A DNA stretch of 8,434 nt from Prevotellaceae bacterium (lineage in GTDB: Bacteria; Bacteroidota; Bacteroidia; Bacteroidales; UBA932). Made by a program: the position numbers and the translations under genes. Location: positions 1 through 8,434 of the forward strand of contig JAITOP010000339.1 of assembly GCA_031289895.1 (NCBI GenBank), read 5' to 3'. Below the pieces are notes generated by a model. It worked only from the letters and a program-made list of their open reading frames with translations, had not been told where the DNA came from and did no database searches. Shown one piece after another: positions 1 through 5,613 of this stretch. Within the stretch, counting starts at the first letter, position 1; every line of letters begins with the position of its first letter.

Positions 1-110
1 CCTGAACGACTGATAGATAATAAAACACATTGTGCCGCTATACTCAATTTTTTGTTTTCTTTTTCAACCATATTTTGACGTTTTAAAGTAGAGTGGTCTT
101 CTACAACTTT
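1..110 (-). CDS. IS3-family transposase OrfB, N-terminal fragment (cut by window edge)
   Basis: In the -1 frame relative to orfA, reading from the A-run, the minus strand encodes KVVEDHSTLKRQNMVEKENK, then KLSIAAQCVLLSISRS up to the window edge. The block EKENKKLSIAAQCVLLSISRS is the typical N-terminus of IS3 OrfB, before the conserved LYYKP-like segment. The DDE integrase catalytic domain would follow outside the window. An ATG at 71-69 could allow independent initiation, but the usual product is an OrfAB fusion made by -1 ribosomal frameshifting. The frame is open upstream only to about 134, which fits expression by frameshifting from orfA. Nothing can be said about catalytic integrity. Confidence 0.75.
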
Positions 111-376
111 TTTTTTAGAAAATCTATCATTACCTCAAGACGCCCGATTTTTTCGTACAACTTTTCCGTTTCTTTTTCCGACTCTTTTCGAGGTTCTTCA
201 AGGTTAAAAACAAATGCCGATTTCTCCAAAAACTCTCGTTTCCACTTCGATATCAAACTTGCTTCAAGTTTATATTGTGAACTTAATTCACTCAAACTTT
301 TTTGTTCTTTAATGGCTTCTATCGCCACTTGCGCATAAAGGCGGCTGTAAATTTTCTCCTGCTTTTCATATTCCAA
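101..376 (-). pseudogene. IS3-family transposase OrfA (HTH plus leucine zipper), probably frameshifted near its start
   Basis: This is the DNA-binding subunit of an IS3 transposase. The long reading frame carries AQVAIEAIKEQKSLSELSSQ, then ISKWKREFLEKSAFVF, a helix-turn-helix. It ends in a heptad-like helix, LYEKIGRLEVMIDFLKKKL, the oligomerisation zipper next to the frameshift site. This frame has no ATG; its only usual start is TTG at 376-374. In the neighbouring frame an ATG at 369-367 encodes MKSRRKFTAAF, the expected OrfA N-terminus in Bacteroidota, but it stops soon after. Joining MKSRRKFTAAF to AQVAIEAI needs one extra base between 339 and 334 (TTT-AT-GCG, where one base is missing). 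So either orfA carries a one-base deletion, or a TTG start rescues it with a changed N-terminal tip. A sequencing or assembly error is the third option. Confidence 0.75.
107..116 (-). promoter_or_regulatory. Programmed -1 frameshift slippery site (A9G)
   Basis: The minus strand reads CT followed by nine A and one G, six bases before the orfA stop codon TAG (103-101). The overlapping orfB frame is reached by stepping back one base within this run. A-rich slippery heptamers (A AAA AAG) at this position are the known device by which IS3 elements make the OrfAB fusion transposase. I did not identify a clear downstream stem-loop or pseudoknot. Confidence 0.7.
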
Positions 377-403
377 AATTAAAACTTTTTTTGTCTTAAC
401 TTG

Positions 404-424
404 CTGTCCGAATTTTGGGGGACA
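404..424 (-). repeat. Terminal inverted repeat (orfA end) of the IS3 element
   Basis: Read on the minus strand from 424, the element begins TGTCCCCCAAAATTCGGACA followed by GCAAG. It begins with TG, as IS3-family ends do, and lies about 55 bases before the orfA ATG, a normal spacing. The end is itself a small imperfect palindrome (TGTCC ... GGACA). The partner repeat lies outside the window, so the exact boundary base is inferred from the TG start. Confidence 0.65.
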
Positions 425-482
425 TTATACCGCCTACACTCCGTAAGCCACGCTGCAAAGGTCACTATTTCTTGCTGTTTTT

Positions 483-498
483 CAATATTTCAAAGAAC
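483..498 (-). promoter_or_regulatory. boxA-like antitermination motif in a leader cut by the IS
   Basis: The minus strand reads GTTCTTTGAAATATTG about 25-40 bases after the predicted start of transcription. TTCTTTGA-type boxA sequences are found in Bacteroidota rRNA leaders, and boxA also occurs in some other long non-coding leaders, including some CRISPR leaders. Further along, GCTTAC-GGAGT-GTAGGC (with a G-U pair) can form a small hairpin before the IS junction. No rRNA or CRISPR repeat is visible, so identity rests on motif resemblance only. Confidence 0.3.
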
Positions 499-530
499 TT
501 TTTTATTATTTGTTTAAATGTCATTTGGCG

Positions 531-565
531 CAAATATAGGGATGGTATGTTGGTAGAAATGCAAA
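531..565 (-). promoter_or_regulatory. Bacteroidota-type promoter reading toward the IS
   Basis: On the minus strand a TATATTTG box (538-531) matches the Bacteroidota -7 consensus TAnnTTTG. A TTTG at 565-562 lies 23 bases upstream, at the long end of the accepted -33/-7 spacing. Transcription would start near 523 and run through the boxA-like motif at 498-483 into the IS end at 424. No open reading frame of note lies between, so the original target was beyond the insertion point, or the transcript is non-coding. Confidence 0.45.
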
Positions 566-580
566 AAAACCCTCTTTGTT

Positions 581-650
581 CGACCCCATTCGGGGTCGTA
601 TGTGGTGTGTGGACATTCTTTTCTATAAACATTTGAATCCTAACGGATTC
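581..650. repeat. REP-like pair of stem-loops
   Basis: Two compact perfect hairpins lie 36 bases apart. The first is CGACCCC-ATTC-GGGGTCG (581-598, 7-bp stem). The second is GAATCC-TAAC-GGATTC (635-650, 6-bp stem). They are joined by a non-coding spacer containing TTCTATAAACATTTG. Short GC-rich stems with four-base loops, paired in an AT-rich intergenic stretch, are the pattern of REP/BIME-type extragenic palindromes. Position 635-650 is also just beyond the stop of the HTH gene at 686, so it may serve as that gene's terminator or mRNA end. No RAYT transposase is visible. Confidence 0.55.
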
Positions 651-685
651 ATTCCATCTTTCATAGGTTATTTATTTTTTGTTAC

Positions 686-931
686 TTATATTGTTTTTTC
701 AATTTTTTTATCATCCGAATTTTTTAATAATTCTGAGTAATAAGTAAAAAAATCAAAGTTAATTATGATAGAAATTTGCAAAAGGAGGTCGGTATCAATA
801 TGATTTCTTTTGAGTAATTTATAAAAATTGCAACGCTCGCAATGCACTTTTGCTGCAAGCCATGATATTGCCTGTCCGTTTTCCTTTAATTTATCACGTA
901 TTAGCTGTCCAATATTTATTTTTGTATTCAT
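686..931 (-). CDS. Small helix-turn-helix (XRE/Cro-like) DNA-binding protein, 81 aa
   Basis: An 81-residue cytoplasmic protein. Residues about 6-20 (NIGQLIRDKLKENGQ) form the first helix. Residues about 21-45 (AISWLAAKVHCERCNFYKLL) match the helix-turn-helix of XRE-like regulators, with the alternating WLA...V....NFYKLL pattern. The segment HIDTDLLLQISIIINFDFF is the conserved following helix seen in small Bacteroidota members of this group. Two cysteines (HCERC) lie in the turn region and are not conserved as far as I recall. The tail is charged and lysine-rich. The ATG at 931-929 is preceded by an A-rich leader with no Shine-Dalgarno sequence, normal for this phylum. A 20-bp inverted repeat just upstream could be its own operator. 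It has no partner gene, so its target is unknown. Confidence 0.8.
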   Translation of the reverse strand: MNTKINIGQLIRDKLKENGQAISWLAAKVHCERCNFYKLLKRNHIDTDLLLQISIIINFDFFTYYSELLKNSDDKKIEKTI

Positions 932-945
932 AAAATCATCATTTT

Positions 946-965
946 CCGTTTAGTTCCAAAAACGG
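946..965. promoter_or_regulatory. Operator-like inverted repeat upstream of the HTH gene
   Basis: CCGTTT (946-951) and AAACGG (960-965) are perfect inverted 6-mers separated by eight bases. The repeat begins 15 bases upstream of the HTH gene start (931). The size and spacing suit a dimeric HTH operator for autoregulation, or a small 5'-UTR hairpin. No good TAnnTTTG box was found next to it. Confidence 0.3.
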
Positions 966-980
966 TAATTTTTTACAACA

Positions 981-1146
981 AAAAAACGTGGAACTTAACT
1001 CAGTTTGCTTTAGAGGTTCACCAAGACCATTGCACACAAACAAGAAAAGCCCACGTATCGCTACGTGAACACTGAACTTTCTTATTTTTGTGTGCTTTGT
1101 AAAATTTGGTGATTTCTTAAAGCAAAAACAAAAGTTAACGTTTTGT
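981..1146. repeat. 166-base imperfect palindrome (MITE-like or structured RNA)
   Basis: The two halves are reverse-complement copies of each other around a centre near 1059, with colinear matching blocks from outside to inside: AAAACG (983-988 with 1139-1144), TTAACT (995-1000 with 1133-1138), TTTGCTTTA (1004-1012 with 1118-1126), TCACCAA (1018-1024 with 1106-1112), GCACACAAA (1032-1040 with 1087-1095), AAGAAAG-like (1042-1049 with 1077-1083), and the perfect terminal hairpin CACGTA-TCGC-TACGTG (1052-1067). No gene lies inside. The element could be a decayed MITE, a large cruciform, or an RNA with a long bulged stem. It lies between the HTH gene and the metH 3' end. Confidence 0.7.
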
Positions 1147-1262
1147 ATTAATTTATTTTATTTATCTATGTCATATTTTTCATTTAATTTCATTTATTGC
1201 AAATGTAATCATATTATTAAATTACAACCTGTATTTTTTTATTTCAAATTCCAATCATTTTT
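1147..1262. other. AT-rich 3' flank of metH with a weak hairpin
   Basis: This non-coding stretch holds only one weak stem, TGTAAT (1204-1209) with ATTACA (1221-1226), about 35-60 bases after the metH stop on the minus strand. It lacks the GC-rich stem and U-run of a convincing intrinsic terminator. I see no other signal here. Confidence 0.25.
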
Positions 1263-4200
1263 TCAATTAGCATCAAAATATCGTGCGTTTGTATTTGCAA
1301 GGTACAGTCCGCAAACTGAGGATGCGGGCGACATTGCAAAGGTGTCGGTTAGTTGTATTCCTGTGGTTTTTTCGGCGGCGAGCAAGGTAAAAATTTTCTT
1401 TTTTTCGCTGTGGTCGGGATACACGGGATAGCCAACTGCGGGACGAATGCCTTTGTGCGGAAAATTCCACAAACTGCTGCGTATTTTATGATGCAAAAAT
1501 TCGGATAATGCCTCTGCCATTCTGTCGGTTAGTGCTTTCACTAAAATTGCGTTGTATTCATCTCCTTTTTGTATAAATTTTTCGGAAAGTTTGATTGCGC
1601 CAATGCCTGCCGTAGCAACAAAACAGCCTATATAATCGCACAAACCCGAATCGAGCGGCGCAATAAAATCGGCAAGACTTAAATTGTTGTCGCCCTGTGC
1701 TTTTTGCAATGTTGCACGCGCTGTGTGTAAACGGCAAATTTCATTGTCTTTTTTTGCATTATCAAACAAAATTATTTCTTCGTTTATCGAATTTGCTGCA
1801 AAAATTCCAACAACCGCCTTTGCCGCAATGCTATTGTCGGAAACAATATCGTGCAATAATTTTTTGGCATCCGATTGCAGTTTTTCTTGTTCGGTTTTGT
1901 TGTTTTTCAGACCGAAAGCGTGATACAATTCTTTCCAGTTTATAAGCGGAATAATATCGCTAATCGCAACATTATCAAAAGGTTTTATTCCCAGAAATTC
2001 GGGTGTAAAAATTTGTTCGGTATTCCAATTTAATTGCAGTTTATTTTTTCGCGCATCGGCTATGCTTATGCGTATTTTCGACTTTTGTTCGTTTTCGTAT
2101 TTTTGTTTTAAATCATTGTATTCGCGATTTAATTTTTGCAGATATTCGCTTTTAAGTTCGGGCGACAGAATATTTTTAATCACATCTACACTTCGCGAGG
2201 CATCTTTCACATAAATAACTCCGGCATCGTATTTTTCAGCAATAGCAACGGCTGTGTGCAATTTGCTTGTTGCCGCTCCGCCAATTAAAATAGGAATTTT
2301 AAGATTATTATTTTTTGCCTCGTCAACTACTTTAATCATTTCGTCGAGCGATGGTGTTATTAATCCGCAAAGTCCTATCACATCTACGTTTTCGCGAATT
2401 GCTGTTTCGATAATTTGTTTTGCGGGAATCATAACTCCCAAGTCAATAATTTCGCAACCGCTGCACGATAACACAATGCTCACAATGTTTTTGCCAATAT
2501 CGTGAACATCGCCTTTAACTGTTGCAAGCAGCACTTTTTTTGTTTTTTGCAGGCTTGCGGTTTTCAGTTTTTCTTGTTCTATCAACGGTTGTATGTATGC
2601 AACGGCTTTTTTCATTACTCTGGCACTTTTTATCACCTGAGGCAAAAACATCTTACCTTCGCCAAACAAATCGCCAACTTGGTTCATTGCCTGCATCAGC
2701 GGTTGTTCTATAATCTGTATCGGCGAATTATATTGCAGCAAAAGTTTGTCGAGCGTTTTTTCAATATTATCGTGAATACCTTTTATAAGTGCAAATTTCA
2801 ACTGTTCGTCAGGCGATAAATTATCTTCGTGCAGGCGAGTGTTTTCGTCATTTTTAGATATATCTTTATTGATGTTTTTTTCGCTGTATTCCAAAAGTTG
2901 TTCGGTGGCATCGTTGTTTTTATTCAGAACAACATTTTCAACCAAATTCAGCAGTTGAGGATTTATTTCGCTATACACGATAGACATTGCGGGATTAACA
3001 ATTCCCATATCCATTCCGGCGGCTATTGCGTGATACAGAAAAACCGAATGAATAGCCTCGCGAATAATATCATTTCCGCGATAAGCAAACGACAAATTAC
3101 TTATTCCTCCGCTCACTTTTACCTGCGGAAGATTTTGTTTTATCCAAGTGCAGCAACGAATAAAATCAACTGCATACGAGTTGTGTTCTTCAATTCCTGT
3201 TGATATTGCAAGGATATTCGGGTCGAAAATTATATTTTGCGGTGGAAAATTTATTTTTTTCGTCAACAAATTATATGCGCGTTCGGCGATTTTAATTTTT
3301 CTGTCGAATGTATCTGCCTGACCTTGTTCGTCAAACAGCATCACAACGGTAGCCGCGCCAAACTTTTTAATATATTCCGCTTTTTCGATAAAAGCATCTT
3401 CGCCATCTTTAAGATTTATTGAATTAACTATTGATTTTCCTTGCGTACATTTTAATCCTGTTTGTATAACTTCCCATTTCGACGAGTCAATCATAACGGG
3501 GGCTTTGGCGGTATTTGGGTCGGAAGCGAGCATATTTAAAAATTCGCACATCGCTTTCGGCGAATCAATCATAGCATCGTCCATACACACATCCACAATT
3601 TGCGCGCCGTCTTCAATTTGCTGACGTGCAACAGATATAGCCTCTTCAAATTTTTGGTCTTTTATAAGTCGTGCAAATTTTTTTGAACCGGCAACATTTG
3701 TACGTTCGCCTATATTTGCAAAATTATTTTGGGTTGATATTTTTACAACTTCCAATCCGCTGAAAATCGTATCGTGATTTTGTTTTAGAGGATTATGCGG
3801 TTTGTATTTATCAACTTTTTCCGCAATTTTTCGTATATGCTCCGGCGTTGTTCCGCAACATCCGCCAATGATATTTACCCATCCGTTTTTCAATATTAAT
3901 TCCACGTCTTTTGCCATATCTTCGGGCGACAGAGCATATTTTCCGAATTGGTCGGGAAGTCCGGCATTAGGATACACGCAGATATTAAATTCCGAAATAT
4001 TTGCAAGTTCTTCGACGTAAGGCATCATTTGTTTTGAACCAAATCCGCAATTCAAGCCGATACTAAACAAATTCAAACTCGAAAAAGTATTGTAAAATGC
4101 CTCAAAAGTTTGTCCCGACAACGTTCTGCCGCTTGTATCGCTTAGCGTTACCGAAATCATCACAGGAATTTCAACTGCTTTTTGTTTGCAGCAATCCTGT

Positions 4201-4772
4201 ATGGCTACAAGCGCAGCCTTAGCGTTAAGCGTATCGAAAATTGTTTCAACAAGAATGGCATCAACTTTTCCGTCAATCAAACCGCGAACTTGCTCGAAAT
4301 AAGCATCGTACAAAGCATCAAAAGTTAAATTGCGAAAAGCGGGATTTGAAACATCAGGCGACATCGACAGCGATTTGTTGGTAGGACCAACAGAACCGGC
4401 AACAAAACGCGGTTTTTCGTTTGTCGAAAATTCGTCGGCAGCCTTACGCGCAAGTAAAGCCGCTTGATAATTAAGCTCGTAAGCAAATTCTTCCATCTTA
4501 TAATCAGAAAGCGAAATTGCATTTGAATTAAACGAATTTGTTTCGATAATATCAGCGCCGGCGGCAAGATAGGCTTTGTGAATATCGGTAATAATCTGAG
4601 GTTGCGTAATCACAAGAATATCGTTATTGCCTTTCAGTTCAACATCAAATTCAGCAAATTCTGAGCCACGATAATCATTTTCTTCCAATCCGTATTTTTG
4701 AATTAGCGAACCCATTGCGCCATCAAGCACAAGAATTTTTTCATTTACAAGTTGTTTCAAATTTTTCTTCAT
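1263..4772 (-). CDS. metH: Cobalamin-dependent methionine synthase (MetH), 1169 aa, complete
   Basis: Transfers a methyl group from 5-methyltetrahydrofolate via enzyme-bound cobalamin to homocysteine, giving methionine; cytoplasmic. Modules in order: homocysteine domain (about 1-320) with DGAMG at 17-21 and zinc cysteines C242 (GLNCG), C305 and C306 (GGCCGTTP); pterin domain (about 350-620) with NIGERTN; cap (about 650-745); cobalamin domain with D755-x-H757-x-x-G760 and S808, the ligand triad; and AdoMet reactivation domain (about 905-1169) with RPAVGY at 1110-1115. Length is a little below the 1227 of E. coli. The ATG at 4772-4770 puts the first motif at its usual distance. Oddity: where most MetH have a D-W-x-x-F-F...W-x-L-x-G-K-Y-P stretch, this one has INWKELYHAFGLKNNK (944-959), so the aspartate is N945 and GKYP is absent. 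The gene stands alone, divergent from the lipoprotein operon. Confidence 0.97.
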   Translation of the reverse strand: MKKNLKQLVNEKILVLDGAMGSLIQKYGLEENDYRGSEFAEFDVELKGNNDILVITQPQIITDIHKAYLAAGADIIETNSFNSNAISLSDYKMEEFAYELNYQAALLARKAADEFSTNEKPRFVAGSVGPTNKSLSMSPDVSNPAFRNLTFDALYDAYFEQVRGLIDGKVDAILVETIFDTLNAKAALVAIQDCCKQKAVEIPVMISVTLSDTSGRTLSGQTFEAFYNTFSSLNLFSIGLNCGFGSKQMMPYVEELANISEFNICVYPNAGLPDQFGKYALSPEDMAKDVELILKNGWVNIIGGCCGTTPEHIRKIAEKVDKYKPHNPLKQNHDTIFSGLEVVKISTQNNFANIGERTNVAGSKKFARLIKDQKFEEAISVARQQIEDGAQIVDVCMDDAMIDSPKAMCEFLNMLASDPNTAKAPVMIDSSKWEVIQTGLKCTQGKSIVNSINLKDGEDAFIEKAEYIKKFGAATVVMLFDEQGQADTFDRKIKIAERAYNLLTKKINFPPQNIIFDPNILAISTGIEEHNSYAVDFIRCCTWIKQNLPQVKVSGGISNLSFAYRGNDIIREAIHSVFLYHAIAAGMDMGIVNPAMSIVYSEINPQLLNLVENVVLNKNNDATEQLLEYSEKNINKDISKNDENTRLHEDNLSPDEQLKFALIKGIHDNIEKTLDKLLLQYNSPIQIIEQPLMQAMNQVGDLFGEGKMFLPQVIKSARVMKKAVAYIQPLIEQEKLKTASLQKTKKVLLATVKGDVHDIGKNIVSIVLSCSGCEIIDLGVMIPAKQIIETAIRENVDVIGLCGLITPSLDEMIKVVDEAKNNNLKIPILIGGAATSKLHTAVAIAEKYDAGVIYVKDASRSVDVIKNILSPELKSEYLQKLNREYNDLKQKYENEQKSKIRISIADARKNKLQLNWNTEQIFTPEFLGIKPFDNVAISDIIPLINWKELYHAFGLKNNKTEQEKLQSDAKKLLHDIVSDNSIAAKAVVGIFAANSINEEIILFDNAKKDNEICRLHTARATLQKAQGDNNLSLADFIAPLDSGLCDYIGCFVATAGIGAIKLSEKFIQKGDEYNAILVKALTDRMAEALSEFLHHKIRSSLWNFPHKGIRPAVGYPVYPDHSEKKKIFTLLAAEKTTGIQLTDTFAMSPASSVCGLYLANTNARYFDAN

Positions 4773-4791
4773 AAAAACATATATAATTGTG

Positions 4792-4799
4792 CAAAGTTA
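4792..4799 (-). promoter_or_regulatory. Predicted metH promoter -7 box
   Basis: The minus strand reads TAACTTTG, a match to TAnnTTTG, 19 bases upstream of the metH ATG. The -33 region has only TTTC at 4821-4818 instead of TTTG. The implied leader is very short, leaving no space for a cobalamin or SAM riboswitch. Confidence 0.5.
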
Positions 4800-4896
4800 C
4801 AAAAATAGTTATAAATTGAAATTTTGCGGACGTTTGTTGTTAGTAATAAAGCCATAATTTTTTTCTGAATTTTTAGCTAATTTAGATATTTTTTTG

Positions 4897-4904
4897 TATA
4901 TTTG
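4897..4904 (+). promoter_or_regulatory. Predicted promoter -7 box of the lipoprotein-protease operon
   Basis: TATATTTG matches TAnnTTTG exactly. About 20 bases upstream is only a TTTTAG (4871-4876), a weak -33 element. It lies about 98 bases from the divergent metH box, so the two promoters share one control region. Transcription would start near 4911, giving a leader of roughly 200 bases before the first lipoprotein gene. Confidence 0.5.
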
Positions 4905-4926
4905 CGCCTAATTAAAAAACACAAAA

Positions 4927-5016
4927 ATGAAGAACCACTCAATTACTGCACGCAATGGCATAAAATGCAAGCTCTCAAAACATTTCGAGAGCGGAAATAT
5001 CTTTTTCGCATTATAA
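4927..5016 (+). CDS. Possible 29-aa leader peptide / small ORF
   Basis: An ATG 23 bases after the TATATTTG box, with an A-rich Bacteroidota-style leader (AAAAACACAAAA), opens a 29-codon frame. It starts MKNHSITARNGIKCKLSKHF and ends SGNIFFAL before TAA at 5014-5016. The peptide is basic with a hydrophobic end. I do not recognise it, and it has no clear run of a single amino acid as an attenuator would show. A hairpin (4971-4992) lies inside it. It might be a translated leader, a remnant of a longer gene, or a chance frame. Confidence 0.3.
   Translation: MKNHSITARNGIKCKLSKHFESGNIFFAL
4971..4992 (+). other. Hairpin in the operon leader
   Basis: GCTCTC (4971-4976) pairs with GAGAGC (4987-4992) around a ten-base loop. 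It is the only GC-containing stem in an otherwise AT-rich leader. It is followed by GGAAATATCTTTTTC, so the U-run is 10 bases away, poor for an intrinsic terminator. A pausing or mRNA-stability role is possible. Confidence 0.3.
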
Positions 5017-5108
5017 TTAATCATTTTATTTTTAACAATTAATCACTTTATTTTTTCAACAATTAACAATTAATCACTTTATTTTTAACAATTAAAATAT
5101 AAAAAATT
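5012..5108 (+). repeat. AT-rich leader repeat (22-nt unit, two to three copies)
   Basis: The unit AACAATTAATCACTTTA plus five T occurs at 5034-5055 and 5065-5086. A degenerate copy lies at 5012-5033, and a truncated AACAATT at 5058-5064. A final half-unit AACAATTAAAATATAAAAA runs into the ATG at 5109. One full copy plus the final half-unit recurs before the second gene (5571-5613) and the third gene (6076-6121). The repeat therefore belongs to the duplicated gene cassette, with extra copies before the first gene. It has no TTTG promoter box. Confidence 0.7.
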
Positions 5109-5555
5109 ATGAATACAAATATATTAAAATTAACAGCGGTATTGCTGTGTTTGGCAGGAAGTTTTGCTTGTAAGCAAAATGAAACAGACTCAAATAATAT
5201 TCCATTTATTGATTATTCTTTGGCTGGAATAGATTGCAAGTGGGAAATTATTAATGATAATGAAATTATTATTATTAATAGTAAAGAAGAAATGGATAAA
5301 TATGTTACTTTTTATCCTGATTATGAACCTGAAATAGACTTCAATAAAAGTACTTTATTATTGACAAAAATTAGTACAACGTATGGTGTTGGTTCATTAT
5401 CTAAAAAATTCTATGAAATAGAAAGTAAATATATTTTAGATGTTACAATAGTATTAAATGATGCAACTGTTGTAGAAAGTAGATATATTTTTATGGTAAC
5501 AAATAAATTAAAGCATCAAAATGTGGAATTAAAAGTTAATATAATTAGAAATTAA
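5109..5555 (+). CDS. Lipoprotein, 148 aa, first tandem paralog (PrcB-like resemblance)
   Basis: A signal peptide, MNTNILKLTAVLLCLAGSFA, ends at C21, the likely lipidated cysteine of the signal peptidase II type (Bacteroidota lipoboxes are loose; here SFAC). Mature CKQNETD has a basic residue right after C21, a weak match to a surface-export signal. The body is a predicted beta-rich domain: KWEIINDNEIIIINSKEEMD (44-63), then EPEIDFNKSTLLL (73-85), an alternating strand segment YILDVTIVL (108-116), and KLKHQNVELKVNI at the C-terminus. The order 'residue-or-strand, SxxEM, P-x-IDF-x-K-x-TLLL, paired strands' recalls the PrcB C-terminal domain and small Bacteroidota lipoproteins; I cannot confirm this without a profile search. 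The gene begins the lipoprotein operon and is 81% identical to its neighbour. Confidence 0.85.
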   Translation: MNTNILKLTAVLLCLAGSFACKQNETDSNNIPFIDYSLAGIDCKWEIINDNEIIIINSKEEMDKYVTFYPDYEPEIDFNKSTLLLTKISTTYGVGSLSKKFYEIESKYILDVTIVLNDATVVESRYIFMVTNKLKHQNVELKVNIIRN

Positions 5556-5613
5556 AATTATGAAAAAATTAACAATTAATCACTTTATTTTTAACAATTA
5601 AAATATAAAAATT

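Larger units (their letters stand above)
1..424 (-). mobile_element. IS3-family insertion sequence, 5' part, running off the left edge
   Basis: On the minus strand the order is a terminal sequence beginning TGTCCCCC at 424, a leader of about 55 bases, orfA, a slippery A run, and the beginning of orfB. This is the standard IS3-family layout. Only the left (orfA-proximal) end lies in the window. The right end and most of orfB are beyond position 1, so no target-site duplication can be tested here. OrfA appears frameshifted near its start, so this copy is probably unable to transpose unaided. I cannot assign the IS3 subgroup from the visible part. Confidence 0.85.

Noticed and set aside
782..790. 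AGGAGGT sequence looking like a strong Shine-Dalgarno site on the plus strand
   Set aside because: It lies inside the HTH gene on the opposite strand (codons for DTDLLLQ), has no downstream plus-strand gene, and Bacteroidota rarely use such sites.
981..1146. tRNA or other known RNA gene in the palindrome
   Set aside because: No tRNA-like arms, anticodon loop or CCA end; the long colinear arms do not fit a cloverleaf.
1090..1431. Plus-strand open frame of 113 codons overlapping the metH 3' end
   Set aside because: It is antisense to metH, AT-rich, lacks a recognisable domain, and begins inside the large palindrome.
4971..5010. Intrinsic terminator after the small leader ORF
   Set aside because: The stem is only 6 bp with a ten-base loop, and the T-run starts 10 bases after the stem.
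5017..5108. CRISPR array from the repeated AACAATTAATCAC units
   Set aside because: Units are AT-only leader repeats with no unique spacers, irregular copies, and they directly abut start codons.
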